Position numbers and translations under genes: made by a program. This document shows, one piece after another, positions 6,231 through 14,854 of a stretch of DNA of 64,000 nucleotides (its first letter is position 1; every line of letters starts with the position of its first letter). Source of the stretch: J095 sp964517605 (lineage in GTDB: Bacteria; Chloroflexota; Anaerolineae; 4572-78; J111); the NCBI GenBank assembly GCA_964517605.1, contig CAZFCE010000010.1:1-64000 (forward strand), in the 5' to 3' direction. The notes beneath the pieces were generated by a model. The model saw only the letters and a program-made list of their open reading frames with translations, was not told where the DNA came from and did no database searches.

Positions 6231-7682
6231 ATGGCAACCAAAATTACGCTCGATCCGGTAACTCGATTAGAAGGGCATCTCAGTGTAAAAATTGAGGTTG
6301 ATAACGGCCTGGTTACAAACGCCTATTCCGGCGGCACGCTTTACCGGGGGTTTGAAAACATTCTGCTTGGCCGCGACCCGCGCGACGCCCTGCATATTGC
6401 CCAGCGAATATGCGGCGTGTGCCCGGTTTCGCAGGGATTGGCGGCGGCGCTGGCGCTGGAGGCGGCCTGGGGCATAACCGTGCCCGCCAACGCCAGAATC
6501 ATTCGCAACCTGATTTTGGGCGCAAATTTAATTCACTCCCACATTTTGCACTTTTACCACCTGAGCCTGCTGGATTACATGGCCGGCCCGGCCATGCCGC
6601 CCTGGACGCCCGCCTACGATACCGGTTCGCGGTTTTCGGCGGCGCAAACCGCCACGCTGATTGACCATTACCGGCAGGCGTTGGTAGCGCGCCGCCAGGC
6701 CGATGAAATGGGCGCGGTTTTTGGCGGCAAATTGCCCCACACCCCGGCTTTTGAAGCCGGCGGCGTTACCGCCGGCCCCACCACCGCCCGCATTAACGCC
6801 TTTCGCGCTTTGTTAACCACGCTCACCAACTTCATCGAGCAGGTGTATTGGCCGGATGCCGAACTGCTGGCTCAAACCTACCCGGAATATTTTAAAATTG
6901 GGCAAGGGTACGGTAATTTGCTGGCTTTTGGCGTGTTTGATCTGGATGCCGGCGGTCAAACCAAACTGTTCCGCCGGGGGTACTGGGCCAACGGCGCAAC
7001 CCAGGTGCAGCCGCTTGACCTGGCCCGCATCACCGAGCAGGTAGCCTACGCCTGGTATGCCGGGGCCAGCGCCCCCGCCACACCGGTAGCCGGTCAACCG
7101 GGCAACTACCGGGTATATTTGCCGCTGGTGGCAGCCGGCTCCGCTCCGGTTAGCCCGCCGCTTCCGTCTACCGTTACTACGCCGGCCCCGGCCAAAGCCG
7201 GCGCGTATTCCTGGCTCAAAGCGCCCCGGTACGGCAATCAACCCGCCGAGGTTGGCCCGCTGGCGCGGCTGTGGATTAACGGCGATTACCGGCGCGGCAT
7301 CTCGGTGATGGATCGCCATTTGGCCCGCGCCCAGGAAACGCGCCAACTGGCTCAGGCGATGGCAACCTGGTTAAACCAGCTACAAATTGGCCAGCCCAGT
7401 TATATTACCCCCACGCCAACAGCCAGCGGGCAGGGCATCGGCCTGACCGAAGCTCCCCGTGGCGCGTTGGGACACTGGATTTCAATTGAATCCGGCCAAC
7501 TGGCGCAGTACCAGATTATTACCCCCACCTGCTGGAACTGTTCGCCCCGCGATGACGACAGCCAGCCCGGCCCGCTGGAATACGCCCTGTTAAACACCGG
7601 CGTGGCCCGCCCCGACCAGCCCATCGAAGTGCTGCGGATTGTCCATTCTTACGATCCCTGTCTGGCTTGCGCCGTGCATTAA
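6231..7682 (+). CDS. [NiFe] hydrogenase large (catalytic) subunit lacking the maturation extension
   Basis: The ATG at 6231 has the Shine-Dalgarno AAGGAG and gives 483 residues. The N-terminal motif is QRICGVCPVSQGLA, with ligands C61 and C64 and Gln68 where most families have His. The C-terminal motif DPCLACAVH (C477, C480, H483) is followed directly by the stop codon. The peptide normally removed by a HyaD/HybD-type endopeptidase is therefore absent, as known for H2-sensing and CooH-type hydrogenases. Residues about 278-324 are a Pro/Thr/Ala-rich insert containing YRVYLPLV, placed before the conserved YSWLKAPRY. No hyp maturation genes, cytochrome b or endopeptidase lie in the window. The product is inferred to be exported with the small subunit. 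Confidence 0.92.
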   Translation: MATKITLDPVTRLEGHLSVKIEVDNGLVTNAYSGGTLYRGFENILLGRDPRDALHIAQRICGVCPVSQGLAAALALEAAWGITVPANARIIRNLILGANLIHSHILHFYHLSLLDYMAGPAMPPWTPAYDTGSRFSAAQTATLIDHYRQALVARRQADEMGAVFGGKLPHTPAFEAGGVTAGPTTARINAFRALLTTLTNFIEQVYWPDAELLAQTYPEYFKIGQGYGNLLAFGVFDLDAGGQTKLFRRGYWANGATQVQPLDLARITEQVAYAWYAGASAPATPVAGQPGNYRVYLPLVAAGSAPVSPPLPSTVTTPAPAKAGAYSWLKAPRYGNQPAEVGPLARLWINGDYRRGISVMDRHLARAQETRQLAQAMATWLNQLQIGQPSYITPTPTASGQGIGLTEAPRGALGHWISIESGQLAQYQIITPTCWNCSPRDDDSQPGPLEYALLNTGVARPDQPIEVLRIVHSYDPCLACAVH

Positions 7683-7689
7683 CGCATTA

Positions 7690-7748
7690 TTTTAAACACG
7701 AATGTTGCGAATGAACGAAGATTCATGGAAAACATTCGCGGTGATTTT
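7690..7748. repeat. Dispersed inverted-repeat element, copy 1 (diverged)
   Basis: The left arm AACACGAATGTTGCGA resembles AACGCGAATGTTGTGA in the copy at 22776. The right arm AAAACATTCGCGGTGATTTT is roughly its inverted counterpart. Non-coding. Confidence 0.45.
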
Positions 7749-7978
7749 TTGAGCCGGGAGTTTGCTAAAAGATTTACTTATGGCATTTGAAATTGACCAA
7801 ACGCCGCTGGCGGCTCAACCGGCGGCAACCGCCCGCCACCGGTGTGGATAATCGCCTAAGGTGGTGGCCAGGTTGTAAGTGACGGCATGTTATTTTTAGT
7901 GCCGACAGGTGCGAGAAATAGCTGAAACGTCTGTTTGCAAGCCTAAATTTCAGGGATTTCTCGACGCCTTGCGTCTCG

Positions 7979-7998
7979 AAGTGACATATTTGTCACTT
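7979..7998. promoter_or_regulatory. CRP/FNR-like palindrome
   Basis: AAGTGACA-TATT-TGTCACTT is a perfect 8-bp inverted repeat with a 4-bp centre. The inner GTGAC-N6-GTCAC spacing is that of CRP/FNR-family operators. It is 531 bp upstream of actA, and a half-site-like AAGTGAC occurs near 7876. No regulator gene is nearby. Confidence 0.45.
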
Positions 7999-8346
7999 AC
8001 TTTTGTGCCACTACCCAAAAATCCGCTTTTTCTCCCCACAAAACTCCGGACGGCGGCCTTAACCGGGCCGCCAGGCGCGGCCAATCGCCCCACCGGGCCA
8101 ACCCCGCCCCCGGATTTTTGGCTCGGAGCGTTATAACTTTATCCTAATGCAACCGGCTCCGGGGCCAAAAATACTCCCTGAATTTATATAATTTTTACAA
8201 TTAAATTTTGCATAATACCTGCCAATAGTGTACTTTTAACTTGCTGATGCTTGGCGCTTATCTCGCCTCCTCTTGTTTTTCAATACTTGAACCGCCCTAC
8301 TCAACTTGGTACCGGGTCAGGCTAAAGGTGTAATCAGGTGTTGGTT

Positions 8347-8376
8347 AAACTGCTATAACCCCGATAGCAGTTTTTA
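8347..8376 (+). terminator. Terminator-like hairpin in the presumed leader of the respiratory operon
   Basis: AAACTGCTAT and ATAGCAGTTT form a perfect 10-bp stem with loop AACCCCG; the 3' arm runs into TTTTT. A second short stem (CTGCGC/GCGCAG) follows at once. It lies 154 bp before actA, so it either ends an upstream short transcript or acts as an attenuator. Confidence 0.6.
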
Positions 8377-8529
8377 CTGCGCGCAGGTTGCGCAGGGTTT
8401 GTTCGGTTTATCCCATTTTAAAACCAAATCCGTTAAAAATTACCGTGTTCACCGTGGAATGTTTTGGGTTTACCCTGATGTTTTAACATACCCTCGTAGT
8501 TATCATTCTTTTTAAGGACAGGGCGTGCT

Positions 8530-9192
8530 ATGAAGCAAACTTTTCATCCAAGTATGAACACCATTGCCAAAGCCTCGATTATTGGCCTGGCGTTGCTGGT
8601 GGGGGCTTTGGGCGGGGCCTGGTACTACTTTGTGCAATCGCCATTTATGACCAACGAGGGCGTAGCGGTGGAGCAGAATGTGCCGTTTAGCCATTTGCAC
8701 CACGTGCGCCAGCTTGGCCTGGATTGCCGCTACTGCCACACCTCGGTGGATGAAGCCTCTTTTGCCAACGTGCCGCCCACCGAAACCTGCATGACCTGCC
8801 ACTCTCAAGTGTGGACGCAGGCTCCGCTGCTGGAGCCGGTGCGCTTAAGCTGGCAAAACAGCACGCCGCTAAAGTGGAACCGGGTTTACGACCTGTCCGG
8901 GTTTGTTTATTTTAACCACAGCGCCCACATTAACAACGGCGTTGGCTGCGAAACCTGTCACGGCCGGGTTGATAACATGCCGCTCACCTGGAAAGTGAAC
9001 ACGCACCAAATGAGCTGGTGTTTGCAATGCCACCGCGATCCGGCCCCTAATCTCCGGCCCAAAAGCGAAATCACCACGATGGGGTACCAACCGCCCGCCG
9101 GCACAGACCGCGCCGCGATGGGCGCTCAATTAGTAGCTGAATACGGTATAGAAGTCGGACGACTGGACGACTGCTCTATTTGTCATCGTTAA
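8530..9192 (+). CDS. actA: Alternative complex III subunit A, pentahaem cytochrome c
   Basis: 220 residues with an N-terminal signal anchor (IIGLALLVGALGGAWYYFV) and five CxxCH haem-binding motifs: CRYCH, CMTCH, CETCH, CLQCH and CSICH. This is the pattern of ActA of alternative complex III, the quinol:electron-acceptor oxidoreductase that replaces the bc1 complex. It faces the outside and passes electrons from ActB/ActC to the monohaem ActE or to the oxidase. A Shine-Dalgarno (AAGGACA) precedes the ATG. It is the first gene of a 12-gene respiratory operon and is followed 10 bases later by actB. Confidence 0.95.
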   Translation: MKQTFHPSMNTIAKASIIGLALLVGALGGAWYYFVQSPFMTNEGVAVEQNVPFSHLHHVRQLGLDCRYCHTSVDEASFANVPPTETCMTCHSQVWTQAPLLEPVRLSWQNSTPLKWNRVYDLSGFVYFNHSAHINNGVGCETCHGRVDNMPLTWKVNTHQMSWCLQCHRDPAPNLRPKSEITTMGYQPPAGTDRAAMGAQLVAEYGIEVGRLDDCSICHR

Positions 9193-9202
9193 GCGGGGTG
9201 CT

Positions 9203-12193
9203 ATGAGAAAAAACTTCAATTTACCAGCCATTCGGGAACGTTTGGCGCACACCAACGGGCAAAAATACTGGCGAAGTTTGGACGAATTGGCCGAAACCGA
9301 AGAGTTTGAGGATTTTCTGCGCCACGAGTTTCCGCAGGGCGCAGACCAGTGGCTTAGCCCCATTGGGCGGCGCAACTTTTTAAAGCTGATGGGCGCTTCG
9401 CTGGCATTGGGCGGGTTGGCGGCGTGTTCGCCCCAGCAGGCCAAGCAGATTGTGCCGTATGTTAAACCCCCGGAAGAAGTGGTGCCCGGCCAGCCGCTCT
9501 TTTTTGCCACCGGCTTTTCGGTGGGCGGCGTTGCCGCCGGCGTGCTGGCCGAAAGCAACATGGGGCGTCCCACCAAAATTGAGGGCAACCCCGACCACCC
9601 CGGCAGTTTGGGCGGCACCGGCGTGCTGGCTCAGGCTTCGGTGCTGGATTTGTACGATCCCGACCGCTCGCAAACAGTCATCAACGCCGGCGTAGTGAGC
9701 GCGTGGGATTCCTTTTTTAATAAATTTACGGTTGAAATTGCCGCTCAGACAGGCAACGGCGGCAGCGGGCTGCGCATCCTCACCGGGGCGATTACCTCGC
9801 CGTTGCTGGCGGCGCAATTGCAGGCGGTGCAGGCCAAATTTCCGGCGGCCAAAATTGTGCAGTACGAGCCGGTAACTCGTGACAACGAATTTGAAGGGGC
9901 CAAACTGGCCTTTGGGCAGGCGGCAAACGCCGTTTATCGGTTTGAGCAAGCCAAAGTAGTGGTGTCGCTGGAAGCCGATTTTACCGCCCCCGGCAGCCCC
10001 GGCGAAGTGCGGTACGCCCGCGATTTTGCCGCCGCGCGCCGGGTTCGCGTAGGCCAGGCCGGGATGAACCGGCTGTACATGGCCGAAAGCACGCCTTCGG
10101 TGACCGGCACGCTGGCCGACCACCGTTTGCCGTTGCAATCCGGCCAGATTATCGCGCTGGCGCTGGCGCTGGCTGCCGCCACGGGCGTGGATGTGGCCAC
10201 TCCGCCGGAACTGCCGGGCAGCGCGGGCGCATGGCTGGCGGCAGCGGCATCGGATTTAAAGGCCAACGCCGGAGCCGGGCTGGTGGTGGCCGGTTACAGC
10301 CAGCCGCCGGAGGTGCACGCGCTGGCGCACGCCATCAATGCCCAATTGGGCAACGCGGGCAAAACCGTGTTTTATACCGAGCCGCTGGAATACAACCCGG
10401 CCAACCAAACCACGGCGTTGCGCCAACTGGCCGCCGATATGAGCAGCGGCGGGGTGGACGTGCTGGTTATTTTGGACACAAACCCGGTGTACCACGCCCC
10501 CGCCGATCTGGATTTTGCGGCGGCGATGGCCAAAGTGCCGTTGCGGGTGCATTTGGGCCGGTACCTGGATGAAACCTCGGTGCTGTGCCACTGGCACATC
10601 CCGGCCAAACATTACCTGGAAATGTGGGGCGATGCCCGCGCCTACGATGGCTCTGTGACCCTGCTTCAACCGCTGGTTGAACCGCTCTACCCCGCCAGCA
10701 AAAGCGCCGCCGAAATAATTGCGGTGATACTGGGCCAATCCGATAAAACCGAGTACGACCAGTTGCGCGAATTTTGGCGCGCCAAAGGGCTGGACGACCA
10801 AACCTGGAAAGAGGCGCTGTACAACGGCTTGGTGGCTAAATCGGCGTTGCCGGCCAACCCGGTAACGGTTAATCTGGCGGCGGTCAAGGCGGCGGCCCAA
10901 CCTCCGGCGACCAACGATGGCGCGCTGGAGATTGTGTTCCGGCCCGACCCCAGCCTGTACGATGGCCAGTTTGCCAACAACGGCTGGTTGCAAGAATTGC
11001 CCAAACCCATTACCAAACTTACCTGGGATAACGCGGTGTTGTTTAGCCCCGCCACCGCCGAAAAATTGGGCCTTGCGCCCAAAGATGTGGTGGCGCTGAA
11101 CTACAATGGCCGTTCCATTCACGCGCCGGTGTGGGTTCAGCCGGGGCAGGCGGATAACGCCGCCACCGTCTTTTTGGGTTTTGGCCGCGAACGCGCCGGG
11201 CGGGTGGGCAACGGCATCGGCGTGAATGTGTACGCCATCCGCACCAGCGCCGCGCCCTGGTTTGACCGGGGGCTAACCGTTAGCAAAAGCGGCGATAGCT
11301 ACCCGCTGGCCTCTACCCAAATGCACTGGAACATGGAAGGCCGGCTACCGGTGCGCGCCGGCACACTGGCCGAATACCAACAGAACCCCGAATTTGTAAA
11401 ACACATGGGCGAACACGAGGTTGACCCCAACCTGTCGTTGTTGCCGGGCTGGGATTACACCAGCTACGCCTGGGGTATGGCGGTGGATTTAAGCGCCTGC
11501 AACGGCTGCAACGCCTGCGTAATTGCCTGCCAGGCCGAAAATAACATTCCAGTGGTGGGCAAAGAGCAGGTGCTCAATGGCCGTGAAATGCAGTGGATAC
11601 GGATTGATACCTATTTTGACGGTGAGCTTGACAACCCGCAAACCTACCAGCAGCCCATGCTGTGCCATCACTGCGAGCAAGCGCCGTGCGAACTGGTCTG
11701 CCCGGTGAACGCCACCCTGCACGACCACGAAGGCTTAAACGTGATGGTTTACAACCGCTGCATTGGCACCCGTTACTGCTCAAACAACTGTCCGTACAAA
11801 GTGCGGCGCTTTAACTACCTGCACTACGCCGACGACGAAACCGAATCGTTAAAAGGGCAGCGCAACCCCAATGTTACGGTGCGCACGCGGGGGGTAATGG
11901 AAAAATGCACCTACTGCATTCAGCGCATCAGCCGGGCCAGAATTGCCGCCAAAAACGAAAACCGCCGCATTCAGGAAGGCGAGGTGGTGACGGCTTGCCA
12001 ATCGGCGTGCCCCACCCAGGCCATTGTTTTTGGCGATACCAACGACCATAACAGCCGGGTGTTCAAGCTAAAACAGGAGCCGCAAAACTACAACGTTCTG
12101 GCCGAATTGGGCGTCAGGCCGCGCACCAGTTATCTGGCCAAATTGACCAACCCGCACCCCGATTTGGCCGGCGAAACCGGGCATTCGGGTTAA
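9203..12193 (+). CDS. actB: Alternative complex III subunit B, fused molybdopterin-like and Fe-S protein
   Basis: 996 residues. A twin-arginine-like motif (RRNFLK, residues 56-61) precedes a hydrophobic stretch ending in AACSP. The large N-terminal part resembles the catalytic subunit of molybdopterin oxidoreductases, a domain known to lack the cofactor in characterised ActB proteins. The C-terminal quarter is a ferredoxin-type NrfC-like domain with several Cys clusters (CNGCNACVIAC, CHHCEQAPCELVC, CIGTRYCSNNC, CTYCIQR, CQSACPTQA), fitting three 4Fe-4S clusters and one 3Fe-4S cluster. It is the peripheral electron-transfer arm next to ActC. The next gene follows after 37 bases with its own AAGGAG. 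Confidence 0.95.
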   Translation: MRKNFNLPAIRERLAHTNGQKYWRSLDELAETEEFEDFLRHEFPQGADQWLSPIGRRNFLKLMGASLALGGLAACSPQQAKQIVPYVKPPEEVVPGQPLFFATGFSVGGVAAGVLAESNMGRPTKIEGNPDHPGSLGGTGVLAQASVLDLYDPDRSQTVINAGVVSAWDSFFNKFTVEIAAQTGNGGSGLRILTGAITSPLLAAQLQAVQAKFPAAKIVQYEPVTRDNEFEGAKLAFGQAANAVYRFEQAKVVVSLEADFTAPGSPGEVRYARDFAAARRVRVGQAGMNRLYMAESTPSVTGTLADHRLPLQSGQIIALALALAAATGVDVATPPELPGSAGAWLAAAASDLKANAGAGLVVAGYSQPPEVHALAHAINAQLGNAGKTVFYTEPLEYNPANQTTALRQLAADMSSGGVDVLVILDTNPVYHAPADLDFAAAMAKVPLRVHLGRYLDETSVLCHWHIPAKHYLEMWGDARAYDGSVTLLQPLVEPLYPASKSAAEIIAVILGQSDKTEYDQLREFWRAKGLDDQTWKEALYNGLVAKSALPANPVTVNLAAVKAAAQPPATNDGALEIVFRPDPSLYDGQFANNGWLQELPKPITKLTWDNAVLFSPATAEKLGLAPKDVVALNYNGRSIHAPVWVQPGQADNAATVFLGFGRERAGRVGNGIGVNVYAIRTSAAPWFDRGLTVSKSGDSYPLASTQMHWNMEGRLPVRAGTLAEYQQNPEFVKHMGEHEVDPNLSLLPGWDYTSYAWGMAVDLSACNGCNACVIACQAENNIPVVGKEQVLNGREMQWIRIDTYFDGELDNPQTYQQPMLCHHCEQAPCELVCPVNATLHDHEGLNVMVYNRCIGTRYCSNNCPYKVRRFNYLHYADDETESLKGQRNPNVTVRTRGVMEKCTYCIQRISRARIAAKNENRRIQEGEVVTACQSACPTQAIVFGDTNDHNSRVFKLKQEPQNYNVLAELGVRPRTSYLAKLTNPHPDLAGETGHSG

Positions 12194-12230
12194 TGCCGCC
12201 AACCGCAGCCGCCAGCAAGGAGTTTGCCGT

Positions 12231-13601
12231 ATGCAATTAAGTCAATCGCAAAATGCACCAACCGATGCGCCAATTCTAGAGCCGGGCTATTCCTACGATT
12301 CAGTCGGCAAGAAAATTAGCAAAATTGTGCTGGACGTTAAACCGCCGGTAGGTTGGCTGGTTGGCTTTGGCCTGGGAGCCATTCTGCTGACCATGTACCT
12401 GATTTCGGCGGCCTACTTGTTTGCCACCGGGATTGGCATTTTTGGCAACAATATTCCGGCGGCGTGGGCTTTTCCGATTGTAACGTTTGTGTGGTGGATT
12501 GGGATTGGCCACGCCGGCACGCTGATTTCGGCCATTTTGTTTTTGCTGCGGCAGGAATGGCGCACCTCGATTAACCGCTTTGCCGAAGCCATGACCCTGT
12601 TTGCCGTAACCTGCGCCGGGTTGTACCCCATTTTGCATTTGGGCCGCCCGTGGGTGTTTTACTGGATTATGCCTTACCCCAACACCTTTGGCCTGTGGCC
12701 GCAGTTTCGCAGCGCGCTGGCCTGGGACGTGTTTGCCATTTCCACTTACGCTACGGTTTCGGCGCTGTTCTGGTACGTGGGGTTAATCCCCGATTTGGCC
12801 GGCATGCGCGACCGCACCCAAAACCCGGTGCTCAAGGTGCTGTACGGCATGGGCGCGCTGGGCTGGCGCGGTTCGGCCCGCCACTGGGATCGCCACCAGG
12901 CGTTGTATTTGCTGCTGGCGGCCATTGCCACGCCGCTGGTGGTTTCGGTGCATACCGTGGTTAGCTTCGACTTTGCCATTTCGCAGGTGCCCGGCTGGCA
13001 TACCACGGTGCTGCCGCCCTATTTTGTGGCCGGCGCGGTCTTCTCCGGCTTTGCCATGGTGGTTACGCTGCTGGTTCCGCTGCGCAAAATCTACCACATC
13101 GAAGGGCTGATCACGCTGAAGCACTTTGATGTGATGGGCAAAATTTTGCTCACCACCGGCCTGATTGTGGGCTACGGCTATTTTACGGAATTTTTTACCG
13201 GCTACTACGGCGGCAACACCTACGAAGTTTCAATGATGAACTACCGGCTCACCGGCGCTTACGCGCCGTATATTTGGGCTTTGTTTGCCTGTAACATTGT
13301 GTCTATTCAGTTTTTGTGGTTTAAAAAGGTGCGCACCAACCTGGCGGCCATGTTTGTAATTTCGCTGGTGATTAACACCGGCATGTGGCTGGAACGCTTT
13401 ATGATTGTGGTAGTTAGCCTCACCCACAGTTTTTTACCCTCGGCCTGGGGTTTGTACGCCCCCACCCGCTGGGATTTCTCGCTGATGTTTGGCTCGATGG
13501 GGCTGTTTTTGGTGTTGCTGTTGTTGTTTGTGCGCACGCTGCCGATGATTTCGGTGTTTGAAATGCAAGAACTTATTCACAACCAAGAAACACATCACTA
13601 A
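12231..13601 (+). CDS. actC: Alternative complex III subunit C, NrfD/PsrC-like quinol-binding membrane protein
   Basis: 456 residues with about ten membrane helices of the polysulfide reductase/NrfD type. It is the quinol-oxidising membrane subunit of alternative complex III, paired with the paralogous ActF. Recognisable stretches include FVWWIGIGHAGTLISAILFL (early, quinone-site region) and RWDFSLMFGSMGLFL near the end. The start ATG at 12231 follows AAGGAGTTTGCCGT. It is separated from actD by 14 bases. Confidence 0.95.
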   Translation: MQLSQSQNAPTDAPILEPGYSYDSVGKKISKIVLDVKPPVGWLVGFGLGAILLTMYLISAAYLFATGIGIFGNNIPAAWAFPIVTFVWWIGIGHAGTLISAILFLLRQEWRTSINRFAEAMTLFAVTCAGLYPILHLGRPWVFYWIMPYPNTFGLWPQFRSALAWDVFAISTYATVSALFWYVGLIPDLAGMRDRTQNPVLKVLYGMGALGWRGSARHWDRHQALYLLLAAIATPLVVSVHTVVSFDFAISQVPGWHTTVLPPYFVAGAVFSGFAMVVTLLVPLRKIYHIEGLITLKHFDVMGKILLTTGLIVGYGYFTEFFTGYYGGNTYEVSMMNYRLTGAYAPYIWALFACNIVSIQFLWFKKVRTNLAAMFVISLVINTGMWLERFMIVVVSLTHSFLPSAWGLYAPTRWDFSLMFGSMGLFLVLLLLFVRTLPMISVFEMQELIHNQETHH

Positions 13602-13615
13602 GGCGGAGCAAGAGC

Positions 13616-14191
13616 ATGAGCGCAACAGAAGCAAACGGTCCCGAATACTTTGGTCTGATGGCCGAATTTGCCAACCCGGAAAAACTGGTGGCCAGCACCC
13701 GCAGCGCCTACCAGGCCGGCTACCGGCACATGGACGCGTACACGCCGTTCCCCGTGCATGGCCTGTCCGAGGCGCTGGGCATAAAGCACAACTGGGTGCC
13801 GTACATTGTCTTGCTGGGCGCAATTGCGGGCGGCGTGGGCGGCTTTATGCTTCAATATTGGGTGGCTACAATGGCTTACCCGCTCAACATTGGCGGGCGT
13901 CCGCTGAACAGTTGGCCATCGTTTATGGTGATTACGTTTGAAATGGCCGTGCTGAGCGCCGGTATTTTGGGGGTGGTGGGCATGATCGCCCTGAACAAAC
14001 TGCCCATGCCGTACCACCCGGTTTTCAGCGTGCCCCGGTTTCAACTGGCCTCGCGCGACCGCTTCTTTTTGTGCATTTTTGAAACCGACCCGCGTTTTGA
14101 TTTGCGCCAAACCCGCCAGTTTTTAGAAGAATTGCAACCCGATGGCGTGTACGAGGTTGAGCAAGACCCCGTTACCAAAGTGTATGATTGA
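13616..14191 (+). CDS. actD: Alternative complex III subunit D (DUF3341)
   Basis: 191 residues. The N-terminal cytoplasmic part starts with FGLMAEFANPEKLVASTRSAYQAGYRHMDAYTPFPVHGL, typical of DUF3341. Two membrane helices follow (about residues 60-85 and 100-125), then a C-terminal soluble part (FLCIFETDPRFDLRQTRQFL). It is the two-helix ActD subunit that packs against ActC/ActF. The ATG follows GGCGGAGCAAGAGC; actE begins 18 bases after the stop. Confidence 0.93.
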   Translation: MSATEANGPEYFGLMAEFANPEKLVASTRSAYQAGYRHMDAYTPFPVHGLSEALGIKHNWVPYIVLLGAIAGGVGGFMLQYWVATMAYPLNIGGRPLNSWPSFMVITFEMAVLSAGILGVVGMIALNKLPMPYHPVFSVPRFQLASRDRFFLCIFETDPRFDLRQTRQFLEELQPDGVYEVEQDPVTKVYD

Positions 14192-14209
14192 CACCGCGAG
14201 GGAAAACAA

Positions 14210-14833
14210 GTGATGACCAACCGTTTAATCCCCAAAACTATTTTTACCGGCCTGTTGTTGATGCTGGCGTTGCTTGTAACCGCCGGCTGCGATCCGGTGC
14301 CGCTGCACATGCGGGTGCAATCTCGCTACGAGCCGCTGGACCCCAGCCCGCTGTGGGAAAATGGCTCATCGGCCCGCCCGGTGCCGGCCAACACGGTGCC
14401 GCGCGGTCACTGGGGCCAAATGATGCTGAACAGCGAATATTACACCGGCAAAATCACCGATACCGTGTACGTGGAAAAAATTCCCGCCAAGGTTGACCGC
14501 GCCATGCTTCTGCGCGGCCAGCAACGGTTTGATATATTCTGTTCGCCGTGCCACGGGCGGGCGGGCAACGGCCAGGGCATGATTGTGCAGCGCGGCTTTA
14601 AAAAGCAGCCGCCCTCGTTTTACGACCAACGCCTGGTTGGTTCGCCGGATGGCTACTTTTACAATGTCATCACCAACGGCTTTGGGATTATGTACGGCTA
14701 CGGCTCGCGCATTCACCCCGATGACCGCTGGGCGATTGTGGCTTACATTCGGGCGCTGCAATACAGCCAGAATGTTTCTTTGGATAGCCTGTCGCCGGCA
14801 GACCGGCAAAAAATTGAGGCTCAGTTAAAGTAA
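14210..14833 (+). CDS. actE: Alternative complex III subunit E, monohaem cytochrome c lipoprotein
   Basis: 207 residues counting from the GTG at 14210; the adjacent ATG at 14213 is an equally good start. The signal peptide ends in a lipobox (LLVTAGCDP), so the protein is probably lipid-anchored outside the membrane. A single CxxCH (CSPCHGRAGNGQG) and later Met residues (IMYGYGSRIHPDDRWAIVAYIRAL) fit a class I cytochrome c. In the complex it is the electron exit next to ActA, delivering to the caa3 oxidase encoded downstream. Confidence 0.93.
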   Translation: MMTNRLIPKTIFTGLLLMLALLVTAGCDPVPLHMRVQSRYEPLDPSPLWENGSSARPVPANTVPRGHWGQMMLNSEYYTGKITDTVYVEKIPAKVDRAMLLRGQQRFDIFCSPCHGRAGNGQGMIVQRGFKKQPPSFYDQRLVGSPDGYFYNVITNGFGIMYGYGSRIHPDDRWAIVAYIRALQYSQNVSLDSLSPADRQKIEAQLK

Positions 14834-14854
14834 TCCCGATGTGGAGGGTGCCGC

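Larger units (their letters stand above)
7683..8529. other. Gene-poor 847-bp region upstream of the respiratory operon
   Basis: No convincing gene is present. Open frames of 75 and 69 codons at 7909-8136 and 8306-8515 lack ribosome-binding sites and recognisable content. The stretch holds a dispersed inverted-repeat element (7690-7748), a CRP-like palindrome (7979-7998), an AT-rich tract with TATAAT at 8187-8192, and a terminator-like hairpin (8347-8376). It is likely a regulatory region for the operon that starts at 8530. Confidence 0.6.

Noticed and set aside
7909..8136. 75-codon ORF upstream of actA
   Set aside because: Weak start, no ribosome-binding site, no family resemblance, and it contains a palindrome likely to be regulatory.
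8306..8515. 69-codon ORF ending just before actA
   Set aside because: It runs through a terminator-like hairpin and has no recognisable protein features.
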